NCBI GenBank assembly: GCA_024114885.1
Contig: CP099430.1
Coordinates: forward strand, 62,001-126,000
Direction of reading: 5' to 3'
DNA from: Septoria linicola
Lineage: Eukaryota > Ascomycota > Dothideomycetes > Mycosphaerellales > Mycosphaerellaceae
Length of the DNA stretch: 64,000 nucleotides
Positions 44,221 through 55,200 of the stretch are shown here, piece by piece. Within the stretch, counting starts at the first letter, position 1. Each line of letters opens with the position of its first letter. Both the position numbers and the translations under genes were made by a program. The notes beneath the pieces are model-generated. The model did no database searches and was not told where the DNA came from. It saw nothing but the letters and a program-made list of their open reading frames with translations.

Positions 44221-44242
44221 TATAGACTAGTCTAAGTATAAC
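44213..44242 (-). repeat. W right inverted repeat and 8-bp target duplication
   Basis: Inverted repeat 44213-44234, then AGTATAAC at 44235-44242. Confidence 0.9.
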
Positions 44243-45440
44243 TACTAAGCTCTATAATAAAGTAAATACTAGAGGTATTAGTATCTTTTAATATAGTATT
44301 AGCTTAGATAATACTACCTATAGGTTAAATAGTACTAAGCTAGAGGCTCTAAATAATACTCTAATAGTTAAAAGTATAAATGAAGCCTTATAGATAGGCT
44401 AGAGTATTAGTAGAAAGTCTTCTTTTATTAGGTAGTAGTAACTAACTATACTAAGCCTTTAGATACGCTTCAAATAGGCCTTCTTTAATAGTCTAAAGTA
44501 GCTAATATTATAATAGGTAAGAGGAATATAGTAGTATATAGAGTATAATAATACTTTCTTCCTTATAGAATAACTTAAACTCTAGCGTTATATAGCTATT
44601 ATAACTATCTAGAATAAGTAGTCGTTTCTAACTAATAGTTCTATATCTAGTATAATTATTAAAGTATTTAATCTAAGCGACTCTATAATTAAAGAAAGTC
44701 TAGCTCTTTAGACTAACTCTAAGTTTCTAGATTAGTAGAAGATAGTAGAACTAGGCTCTATTTATTTCCTTACTAGAGAAGATAACGTATAGAGGGACTA
44801 ACTACTCTTCTATATTAGTATATATAATAATAGTCTACTATTATATAGAATTAGAGACTAAGGCCTTAGATCGTTATCTACGCTCTATCGTAGTAACTAC
44901 TATTATATTCTAGTAGTATCTAAGCCTAAAGCTACTTTTATCGAAGTTATAAATATTACTCTCTATAATACTATAGTAGGTTATTATATTCTAGATAAGC
45001 CTAAACTACTCTATAATAACTTTAGGATCCTTATTCTTTACTTTTTAATATAATAGCCTTCGTAATAGCTATGTTTCTAAGCCTAGATAGCGTTTAATAA
45101 AGTTATAGGCCTATCGCTATCTAACCTCTTTTCTAGAGCGTACTCTAAGTATTAAAGAAGCCTAGGTATAGATAATAGCCTATATTAGTAGATAACTACG
45201 TAAATCTAGGTCTAATATCCTCTAATAAACTATCTCTTCTTTAATTAGAGTTAAGGCTCTATTTATAGATAGTAATATAGCTTATAGAGGCGTTTCTTTA
45301 AGCCTTCGATTAACTATTATATAATTAACTCTATAAGTAGTTATAGCGCTTCGTACGCTTATAAAGCGACCTAATAGATAATTATAAATAGTACTTTAAA
45401 TATACTCTTTATTTAGAGATACTATTATATAAAATAGTAG
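44243..45440 (-). pseudogene. P transposase, Pogo/Fot1 family (N-terminal and DDE part)
   Basis: On the minus strand from about 45430: an N-terminal helix-turn-helix region, then the CENP-B-type DNA-binding domain 'DLDLRSYLLI.AI' to 'AYNFIKRYLGLET' (45040-45230), followed by 'NKDPKVIIE.F' as in the linker before the catalytic core. 'SYFRLLKKAYLKRI' (about 44480) stands for 'GCFGPLKRAYSR.I', and 'KASFILLTIRVLFRA' follows (about 44370) for the 'AFT..NI..GFRATG' end of the DDE domain. Stops are TAG/TAA. The C-terminus continues at 37086 beyond the hAT insertion. The intact enzyme excises and inserts P at TA sites. Confidence 0.82.
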
Positions 45441-45482
45441 AAGAATAGACGCGTTTAGTAGTAGTAGTATATATAAGATAGA

Positions 45483-45530
45483 AGTAGTATACTAGCCTAT
45501 CTAGTATACTCGCTTATTAAACACGTTAGT
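45483..45530 (-). repeat. P right terminal inverted repeat
   Basis: 48 bp, matches 36553-36600 in inverse orientation; followed by TA. Confidence 0.9.
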
Positions 45531-45686
45531 ACTTAGGATATTTAAAAGTAATAATACTAAAGAACTTACTAATTCTAAAATAGTGAATTACTTTAAATAA
45601 AATAATATAAAATATAAACTAGGTAGCTCTTATAATCTTTTTAGAAAGATAAGCTTAGCTTATCTTAAAGCTAGACTTTAGAGAGT

Positions 45687-45925
45687 CACTCTAACGTTAC
45701 GTAACTATATTATATAATAATTATTAGATTTTATATTAGAAGATAACTATAATATTATATAACTAGACTCTAATATTATATAACTAAGTTATATAACAAC
45801 TAATAGATTTTATATTAAAGGACGATCCTAACGTTATATAACTAGGTTACGGAATAACTATTAGATTTTATATTAGGAGACAACTCTAATATTATATAAC
45901 TAGGTTATATAATAGCTATTAGATT
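45687..45925. repeat. Tandem repeat, unit about 58-60 bp, four units
   Basis: Units share CTAATATTATATAACTA and TATTAGATTTTATATTA. Two units have AACGTTA where the others have AATATTA, a difference of the RIP/deamination type. Confidence 0.85.
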
Positions 45926-46705
45926 CCTAAAAAGAAAGAAGGTCTAAAATTATCTAAATAATACTCTAGAAGCTTCTATAGTATATATTAGTAAGAGTCT
46001 TCTATCTAGTACTATTTAGGTTAAAGGTCTAGAATTAAAAAGAAGGTTAAAGAAAGTTAGATTTCTAATTAAAGATTCTATAACTTTCTAAACTAGTCTA
46101 ATAGCCTAGAAGATTCTAGTAATCTTAGAGAGAATACTTAAGTAGATATCTACGCTCTACTTTAAAGAATAAGAATAAAAAGGTTTTAACTACTCTCTAA
46201 TTAACTAGATTCTCCTTAAGATCTTAATAATAATCGATTAACTAACTATCGATATTTAATTAACCTCTAAGTCAAATATTAATTAAGAACTAACGAGCTA
46301 TCTCTATAAATTTTTATAGGTTATAAGCCTAGTCTAGAATAAAGCTTAGACTAATCTTAGATAATATATAGACTACCTCTAGGATATATAGATCCTATCT
46401 AGAGAAAGTATAACTCTTTTCTAGAATTTTCTCTAGAATCTTTTCGAAAATCGATAATAACTTAATTAAATATTAAACGAATTAGACGATTTATAGTTTA
46501 GAAGGAAGCTTATAGAAAGCTCTTCTAGAACTACTATACTAAGGATTTTTATTATAACTAACTAGAGAGCCTATAGCCTTTAAAGTCTCTACTATCTCTT
46601 ATTTAGGAAACTAGGATTATATAAGAGTATTAAGAGTTATAGAAACTATTATACTAGTCGGACCTCTTAAGAAAGTAGTATACTAATAGGTATAATTAAG
46701 AATAG
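45926..46705. other. RIP-degraded spacer, nothing identified
   Basis: AT-rich, no domain and no recognisable terminal repeats. Ends with AATAG (46701-46705), which is probably the left target duplication of copia copy B. Confidence 0.5.
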
Positions 46706-46982
46706 TATTAAGAATATATCCTAGATAGTTAGTCTAGATATAGATATTTAAATATAGTTCTAGATACCTAAGATATCTACCTAAGGCTTAGTAAGAGGTA
46801 TATCTTGCTTCTCTTTCTTCTCTTCTTAGATAACTAACTTAATTAACTTTATATTTAGTTCCTAGTATATTACTACTATACTATATACGTAAGATAGTTT
46901 AAGATTAATTCTCTATTCTTCTTTACTACGCTATACTCTCCTTAAGATTATATAGCTTCTAAGACGCTCTCTACTTTTAATA
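46706..46982 (+). repeat. Copia 5' LTR, copy B (277 bp)
   Basis: TATTAAGAATATATCC...CTACTTTTAATA; same length and ends as the other two copies. Confidence 0.93.
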
Positions 46983-47014
46983 GGTTATAAGCCTAGGTTT
47001 ATATACTAAATAGG

Positions 47015-47040
47015 AGTAACCTATATTAGTATAGGTTACT
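47015..47040. repeat. Palindrome in the copia leader (copy B)
   Basis: AGTAACCTATA stem with TTAG loop; counterpart of 4398-4423, with arms unchanged and the loop the complement of copy A's. Confidence 0.8.
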
Positions 47041-47099
47041 TATATCTCTTATAGTTTATAGAAAATATTTAGAGCCTAGAAGTTTTCTTAACTATATTA

Positions 47100-48870
47100 C
47101 TAACGAAGCTAGTTTATACCTAGTAGTATATAAGTTAGTAAAGATCTCTATAAGATAGTAGTATATTCCTACTTTTTTAATACCTACTTATTTCTATACT
47201 ATTATACCTAGTATTACTAGAGTTAGAAGAGCTACTTAGCTTCTCTACTACCTAGTAGTAGAAACTTAGCTAAGAGAGAAAGATCTAAGTCTTAGTAATT
47301 TCCTAAATACGAGGAATCTCTATCTCTTAGAGCTAGTCTCTCTACTATAAGAAATTACTCTTCTCTAGAATCCTTAGCTAGTCTAAAGTATTCTACTAAT
47401 TATTTATTCTATTTACCTATTTCTATAATAGACTAAGAGGACAAGAAGAGCTAAAGGATTCTAACTCTATTTAGAACTAACTAGAAGAAATAGTTTAGGC
47501 TATAGATAGATAAGCTAGAAGGAAAGAACTAGTTCTAGGTAATTAGCTAACTAATTATTAAAGAGAACCTATATATAATTTAATAAGATACTAATCTATA
47601 GATATATATTACTTAAAGTTAATACTTCTTAAAAGACAATATAGTATATAGATTTAGTATTAGATATAGTATTAGTAAAGATAATAAGATAGAGCTAGAG
47701 ATATAGTATATTACTATATTTATAGCTAAGATATAGGTAGTTCTCTAGAATAAGTATAATAGAGTCCTAAAGTCCTATACTATAGATCTAATTAAGTAGT
47801 TTATTATATATAGGATATTACCTAATAAGATAATTAGAGAAGTATAGAGATATCTTAGAAGCCTAGGTAAGAGGATTACTAAGATTAATCCTTAGGAAAC
47901 TTACTACTAGAGCTAAGATAAAAGACTAAGATATCTTCTCTAGTCTCTATCTATATTATACTAAGTAGCTAAGGATACTATTATAACTTAACTATCCTTA
48001 GATATAGATACTATTCTCCTTCTACTTAAGTCCTAAGAGATAAAAGATAATCTAGATAGAATAGATATAGGTTTAGCTATATTCTATCCTAGGTAGCTTA
48101 ACTAAGAAAAGTCTCTACTAATATACTAGCTTTATAAGAAAGAGAAATACTAGTTAAAAGATTATCCTAACCTCTCTATTACTAAGAAACTATTCTAGTA
48201 GAGAAATAGTACTAAGAACTAGAAGGATCTTTAGAGATTATCTCTTAGAGAGAAAGTAAGAAGATCCTCTTTACTATAGAATACTAGATATATTAAGAAA
48301 GCTATCTATAAGTTATTATTATATAATAAGCTAAAGAAGGCTATCTAGAGAATAGGTAAGTAGCTTTAGAGGATAGAAAGGTCTAGAAAGCTTTTAAAGA
48401 AAGGATTTTCAGCCTAGGAGTCTAGTTCTAGTTCTAATTCTAGAACTTATTCTAGTTCTAGAAGTAATAATAATTCCCTATTAGAAGATAATAATTAAGA
48501 TAAGTTAGCCTATTCTATAATTAAGGCTAAAGGTAAGTTAGTACTCTAAGAATAGCTCTTAGATTCCTATACCTTATCCTATATAACTAACTAACTATTC
48601 TTCTTTAGATTAGTAAAGCTACTAAAGAAGAAAGTATAGATTAAGGTAGAGAGAGAATATCTTTATATAACCTACTCTAGGCTAGTATAGATAAAGAGAA
48701 TCTTAGAAGGAGAAGTTTTACTTTATAGAGTACTATTTATTCCTTATCTTAGAGTAAATCTTATATTATAGGATTAGTCTAGTAAGTAATTTAGAGTCTA
48801 AAAGCCTAATTTTACTCTTACCTCTCTAGATAGCTAAATAGTCGTAAAGACTAAACTAGTTAGAGATATT
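47100..48870 (+). pseudogene. Copia gag and protease region, copy B
   Basis: The gag knuckle at 48123-48165 reads Y-x2-Y-x4-Y-x4-Y for CX2CX4HX4C, followed by PNLSITKK; all four metal ligands are lost by C-to-T or G-to-A changes. Upstream sequence is helical gag-like. A protease-like stretch follows near 48700-48870 ('FI.YLRVNLI'). Start uncertain. Confidence 0.75.
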
Positions 48871-48899
48871 CTATTAATTAGTAAGGTATCGCCTCTTCT

Positions 48900-50185
48900 A
48901 TAGAAAAAGTTATATTACTTACTATATAATTCTATAGAGGTTAATAATACCTATACTACTCTATTAGAAAAGAATCTAAAATAGTAGAAGCTATAGTATA
49001 GAAGATTTCTATATTCTAGAAGAGAGTTACTCTTAAACCTTTATAAAGTTACTAACCTAAAAGAAAGAATTCTAATTCCTAGCTAGGAAGAGTATAAGTA
49101 TAGGATCTATATAATAGGTAAGATAAAGAAATATATAGGTAAGTCTATTAAGAGAAGATCTAAAAGATTAGCTCTTATATTACTAGATATCTATAGACTA
49201 TTCCTATTATTAGTAAAAGGTTTTATATAGTAGCTTAAGATTATTAATAACTTCTTAAGAAAGAAATAGGTATTTCTACTTAAAGCTAGATTAGATATAC
49301 TAACTACTTTTTAGAACTAGAGGATTAAGGTAGAAAGATAGTTAGTAGTACTTCTTAAGTCTATAAGAGCTAATAATACTAGAGAAATTACTACTTTAAT
49401 TAAATAGTAGAAGAAGGATTTTAGAATTACTCTTAAGCTAACTAAGGCCTATAATTTACTCTAGAATAGAGTAGTTAAAAGGTCTATCTAAATATTAGAA
49501 GCTTCTTTTAGAATAATACTTAAAAAGAGTAGGATACTTATTAAATTTTAGCTAGAAGCTCTAGAAGTATAGATATATATAAGGAATAAGCTTCTAAATA
49601 GACCTAATATTAAGAGATTTAAGCTCTTACCTAATAGAGCTTTTAATAGGATCAAACTAATAGTCTCCTACCTTAAGATATAGGGATATAGAGCTATAGT
49701 ATATATAGATATAAGAGTATAGCCTTAGTAGGTAAGAAGTAATAAGCTAATAAATAGAGGAAAGGATACTATATTTATTAGATACTATAATAATATAGTA
49801 AAGATATAGAAGTTCTAGGAGCTAGATATAAAAGCTATTAAGTAGTATACTAATATAATCTTCTTTAGTAATAAACTAGGTAGAGAATTAGACTTAAATA
49901 TTAAGGTTAAGAATCTCTCTAGTTTAGCTCTAGAAAGAAGACTAGTTAGAAGGCTAAGAGCTATTAGCTAGCCTACTCTATAGGCTAGTAGGAGTACTCT
50001 AGGTACTTCTAGTCTAAGCTATTAGAAGCCTCTTCCTTAGCTATTAGTATAGGCTTAAGAAAGAAAGAAACTCTTTATATAACTTCTACCTCTACTAGAA
50101 GATATAGGAGAGTATAGAAAATTCCTAGACTAAGAGAAAGTTATAAAAGAATCTAAGGATTCTATTTAAGAAACTATAGAGATAG
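48900..50185 (+). pseudogene. Copia integrase, copy B, interrupted by E copy B
   Basis: 'RRFLYSRREL' near 49010 corresponds to the 'HRRLGH' GAG-pre-integrase zinc motif. The core shows 'ILLDIYRLF' (first Asp), 'SIRANNTREI' (second Asp, now Asn) and 'AYNLL.NRVVKRSI' (the catalytic Glu, now Lys) in 49170-49490. The downstream '.DTIFIRYYNNIVKI.KF' (49757-49815) is the conserved C-terminal block. All three catalytic changes are G-to-A type or sit next to them. The frame is cut at 50185 in the linker to RT. Confidence 0.88.
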
Positions 50186-50465
50186 TAATAGATAATAACT
50201 ACTCTAATACTAACCTCCTAGGTAGGTATAAGAGTAGCTATTATAGAACAAGACCTGTTCGGAGAGTAATAGTCTTATAATATATATATTAACTAGTAGT
50301 AACGAGCTTAAACTAGTAGCCCTAGGACTAAGAGCCTTATACTAGGACCGTAGGATATTGAATTAATTAAGTAGAGTAAACATTTCTATCTTAGAAACGA
50401 ACTACTACCTTACTTTTATACTAAAGCTACTAAGTACGGTATATAAGTAGGCCTTTACCTTACTA
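50186..50465 (-). repeat. E copy B 3' LTR (280 bp)
   Basis: Direct repeat of 63067-63346 with eight transitions and no indel. Confidence 0.95.
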
Positions 50466-50599
50466 ATCCTCTCTTCCTTAGTATCTAACTAGATACCTAA
50501 CCACCTATAGATCCTACTTAGAATCGCTTAAAACCAGCTAGTTTTCCTATTAAAGTCTATTAAACTTTCAATTAGAGGCCTATTAAATAGTTACCTTTT

Positions 50600-53500
50600 C
50601 TAATAATAACTACTAAAAACACCTTCTTAGATCTAGTTATTATTCGCTAGATACTACTCTTCTACTATATTCTTAAGAATCTCCTTAGGAATAGCCTCTC
50701 TCTTCTTCGATACTAATACTTCTAAGTTACTATCTACGCTTATAAAGCTAGCTTTACTAAATATATACTCCTTAATATCTATAGCTATAGCGTAGGTAGT
50801 ATCGAATTAAGCTTTAGCTATAGTCTACTATTTAGCTATATAGACTTTAAACTCCTTCTTACTTATACTAAAGAGCTTCTTTATTTCTATACTTACTACC
50901 TAATCTACCTATAGAACTCGGCCTACTAAGATATCAGAAATCGAGCCTAGGCTAGTTAATAGTACCTCTATAGCGAAAGGTTTTATCGCTCGTATAGAGT
51001 ATATAGTACTAGAAGCTATAGAGGGTATCTACTCGCGATAGAGATATACGCTATAGATCGTAGGAACGTTAACGTAATTACTATTAGGTAACTTATCTAA
51101 TATACGACTATTAGAGTAGGCTAGAAATACTATCGGAATTATACGATACTCTTCGCCTATACGAGTATACTACTAAGAGATATAGGAGTACGAAATAACT
51201 AGCGAGTCTATATTAGTATAAGGATTCTTCTAACTAAGCTTAAGATTAGCTTTTATATCGTTAGTAATTACTAGAGATATAGTCTCGACGAAGCCTATAC
51301 TATAGCTTTACTTATTAGCGATAATACGCCTCGCTAGTAGCTTCGCCTTCTTAGAGTTAAAGAGCCTATTACTAATCGTGTCTAAGGTTAGTAAAAGTCG
51401 TCCTCTATCGCTAGTATCGTCTAGAGAGATCGTAAATTGAACCTAATTAAGGCTCTTCTTCTTAAGTAATATATTCTCGTTTAAGGCAATATATTAGAAG
51501 CTATTAGGGTAGTTAGAACTAGCCTTATCGTCGAAGATATAGAAGGTAGTAGATAGGTAGGCTATATACTTAATAGTCGTATATAGAGTAGTAACTAGCT
51601 AATATAACTATAGTAGAGGATACTAGCGAAGAAGCTATTAGGATAGCGAGTACTATATACTACGAGACTAACTATACTAACTAATAGCTATATTATACTA
51701 TCGATATAGTACGAACTCTTATCGTATAGCTTCGAGTAAAGAACCTAGAATCTAAAATAGGTTTCTAGTAGAAGAAGAATAAAAGAGGAAGCTATAATCT
51801 ATCTAGGTACTCTTATTACTATCGTAGTCTAAGAGCTCCTAAGCCCTCTAATAGATATTAGAAGTAACCTTTAAGTCTACTTTAGTTACTACGAACTAAA
51901 AGGGTCTAAGATAGCTTCTACCTACCTCGTATATTAGAGCGTTAATATCGTCCTCTAGTTCCTAAGTATTAGTACTCTTCTTACTACGATAAGTACGTCC
52001 TATAGGCTTAGAGAAGAAAGTATTCGCTTCTAGCTTAAACTATATCTAGTTTTAAGTATTCTAGGCGATAAGAGCTTAGAGATCGGCTATACTACCTATC
52101 TAAATAATATACTAGTAGAGAGTATACGTTACGTTAGCCGTCTTCGGTAGCTTTAAACCTATAGTATTACCTATCTTAGCTATATATTCTTTATAAAGAG
52201 GCTAGCTAAGGTATAGAAGAATATTAATTAAAGCGTAGCTCTTAGCTACTTTCTTCTTTTTCTAGATATTATCGACTTCTTTAAGAGCTCCGCTAACGAT
52301 TATATAGTAGTAGACTTTAAAGGTAATACTATCCTTTATATAAGCCTAGTAACGTAGATTAGGCTCCGAGTCGCTCTCTAGCTCAATTCCGCTATTATCT
52401 TCTAGTACGATTAGCGATAGGCGTTACGGACCTAGTAGTAGCTCCGTTATAGGCAAAACTTAGTCTTATATAGGATCGTTATTACCTAAAGCGCTCGGTA
52501 TAGGAGAAGTTTCGATCGAGTTAATAATAGTTTCTCTAGTACGAATTCTAGTAAGTCTCTTACTCTTACGAAGGGCCTACGTCGGTATAGGTTTAGGCGC
52601 GAGCTTCTTTATAGAGCTTAGCGTTAACTTCTCTAACTAAGCTTTTAGCCTCTATATAGTACTAGGCGATATAGAATCTCTAGGACGAGGCTCTAGAGTC
52701 GTAAGTAAATTACCTTCTTCTTCTCTTTCTTAACTAGAGTTTCGAGTAGGACTAGATAAGGATAGGCTCTTAGGCGTAGAGGAAGAGAGATATCTATTAG
52801 GTCTTAGGTTTCTAGAAGAAAGTAATAGGCTATAGAATATTAAGAGCTATCTCTCTACTATTAGAAACACGTAGGTCGGTTCTTTAAAGGTCTCTCCTTT
52901 ACGCTCTCTCTTAGTAAGCTTGACTATAAATCTATACTAATTAAGCTTATAGCCTACCTCTAGGTGTGCCTCTCTTATCTTATAGCTAAATATATCGACT
53001 TATAAGAGCTCTTTCTTAAACTTATTCTAGTAGCGTCTTCTATCTAAGTTCGTATTAATAAAGCCTAAGCTCTACGAGCTAGGAGTCTTCTTACCTCTCT
53101 ATAGCTGAAAATACTAGCTACGAGAGAATATATTCGCTATTTACTAATAGAAACGATCTTACTTTTACTACGCCGAGAAGACCTAGTCTTTAGACTCGCT
53201 CTTTTTAAAGATACCTTTATACTTATTTAACTATTAATAAAGGTTCCTAAGTATCTCTTTATTATATAAGACTTAGTTAAGGAAGTAGAAGTTTTACTCG
53301 TATCTAAACTCTATACGTAGCTACTACTAAATCAAGTTTCTCTCCTTTACTAAGTCTCGGCCTTCTTAGCGTATTTTCTTTATATTATCGCGCTTTATAC
53401 TCTACGCGTCAAGGTACTTTAGTAAAATCTTAGTTAAGAGGCGTTTAAAGAAGTTAAATATACTAATCTTTATCCTATCGTTTACTTTCTCGACTTACTT

Positions 53501-53960
53501 AAGTACTAAGTCGACGCTCTCCTCTTAGTCTTATAGTATTTCTAGCGATAGAATAGCTTTAGTAGCGTTATTAAGGTTCGTTATACTAGTAAGAGGTCTA
53601 CTTAAAGGCTAGAAACTAATAAGAGAGCCTTCGCGATTAGTACGAGCGAGCGCTATACCTTATATAGAACTTAAAGAAGCTATCTTTTATCGTTTCTTTA
53701 AAGACTCTTATCTAGGTAGTTCTTATATAGGACTTCGAATAGGCGAGGTAGAAGGCGAAAGCGCTAGTCTTTATAGCTTAGGCGTTAAAGAACGCTAGAA
53801 AGGAGAAGTCTTGTTCTTTATACGCGATAGAGAAAGAGAACGTCTTTAAAAAGTCGTATTAGTAGCTTAAGGCGATATAAAGCGCGTAACTAGTAACGAG
53901 TAACTTAAATAGCGAGGAGGGTCGGGCGCGTAACTAGTTAAAGAGTTTTCTATTATATTA
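50600..53960 (-). pseudogene. Extra 3' frame of E, copy B, uninterrupted
   Basis: Counterpart of 11940-15400 without the solo LTR; the empty target is at 51806-51810. This is the better copy for reconstructing the unknown protein. The N-terminal part lies near 53900, the basic 'KRERKGE' stretch near 52900, and a Ser/Pro/Thr-rich centre near 52500-52800. No domain recognised. Confidence 0.55.
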
Positions 53961-55200
53961 GTTACTACTCACGTATATAGATAGCTAGGTAGCGTTACTA
54001 GGTAGTAACGAAAGATAAGAACCGACCTTAATAGAAGTAAGGCTCTATAGTAACTAATTAATAGTTAATAAGAAAGAAGAGATCGTTTAGAGCGTGAAAG
54101 TAGTCTAATTATATACCTTATCGTAATAGCGTGACTTCTATTAGGATTAGGGGTCTATACGTAAGGCTTAGTTATATAAAGTTTAGTTATTATTTAAAAA
54201 GACAACTAAAAGTTTACTTTACTTTAACGCTTCTATAGTCGTCGTATACTACTAACGCTACTACTAACTACTATAGTATATACCTTACTATTACTAATAA
54301 GGACTAAGACTTAGATACTATCGTCGTTACCTCTACTAACTTAAAAGAGCCTTATTTTTTATATACCTAGTCGGCTTACTAGATCGCGCTTTCTATATTA
54401 TAAGAGACTACTAGTACTATAATTAATAGCTAGGAAGGAGCTATTAGAGCTACTATCGCTAAAGATTCAAGCTTCTTCGCTTCTAGATAGGCTAAAAAAG
54501 CTTAAACTTTAAGAATTCTCTACTAGAAACTAATATTTTTAGTAATTTCTTTAGTTAGGCGAAAATTAGTAGTAGAAAGGCTCTCGGGATAGAAAATCAT
54601 TATCTTACTTTGCTAATTAGTAATAGAAAAGGGCTCTAGGAAGGTAGATCGTAGTACTAACCTTAGAAATCGCTAGTAGAAAAGAGCTTTAGAGGCCTAG
54701 GTCTAGCTTAGATCTTTAAGACCTAGTAGTAGAAAGTAGCTTAGGATAACTAACTTTTATAACGATAGTAGGCTTAGGACTTAGAAAAAGGAGTAGGATA
54801 GTAGGTTAGCTAGTATATATAAGATCTATACTAAAAAGTTAAGTTTAGGAGAGTAACTAGCTATATAGATACTTATCTTAGCTATAGAAAACAGCGTTAG
54901 GACAGTTAGGATTAGCTAGATTTCTACTAGTCTAGTAAATTATAAGCTTAGGAAGTTCCGATTAGAGCTTAATAGTAGCTTTAGGATTAAAAGAAGTACT
55001 TAGGAAGCTTAGATTAGAGCTCGATAGTAGCTCTAGAAATAAAAGAAGTACTTAGAATAGTATAGACTTAAGAACATTAGCTCTTTTATAGTAGAGGCTA
55101 GGCTTTAGTAGCTAGATCTTAGCTTATACCTCTAATTAAGTATCGCTTATCGAATTTCTACTTCTTTAGCTCTACTAGGCTAGCTTTAGCCTTTAGCTTA
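53960..55200 (-). other. Spacer between pol and the 3' frame of E copy B
   Basis: No gene seen. It holds the 52-bp tandem pair at 54947-55050. Aligns with 10560-11940. Confidence 0.6.
54947..55050. repeat. 52-bp tandem duplication in E copy B
   Basis: Units 54947-54998 and 54999-55050, both starting CTTAGGAAG and ending AAAAGAAGTA. E copy A has one unit only. Confidence 0.85.

Larger units (their letters stand above)
37095..44234 (+). mobile_element. hAT-like transposon W, inserted in P and itself split by LINE L
   Basis: The ends TAGACTAGTC.. (37095-37116) and the inverted copy at 44213-44234 agree in 20 of 22 positions. The first base was probably C (CAGACTAG), as hAT ends usually start CAG. 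Perfect 8-bp duplications flank it. Without L the element is about 1.8 kb and has room only for an N-terminal transposase portion, so it is likely a deletion derivative. Confidence 0.88.
36553..45530 (-). mobile_element. Pogo/Fot1-like DNA transposon P, split by a hAT element
   Basis: 48-bp terminal inverted repeats at 36553-36600 and 45483-45530 (outer end ACTAACG, containing AAGCGAGTATACTAGAT) match at nearly every base. Removing the nested insertion 37087-44234 leaves about 1.83 kb, the normal size of a Fot1/Pogo element. The transposase on the minus strand reads across the insertion site. The right end is followed by TA; on the left the expected TA reads GA. Confidence 0.88.
46706..50185 (+). 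mobile_element. Ty1/copia retrotransposon, copy B (5' part)
   Basis: Same family as copia A in inverse orientation: LTR, primer-binding region (GGTTATAAGCCTAGG from 46983), leader hairpin, gag, integrase. At 50185 it is interrupted by E copy B. The copia sequence resumes at 63351 for about 41 bp before element G. Comparison with copia A (about 1250) shows the uninterrupted target. Confidence 0.92.
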
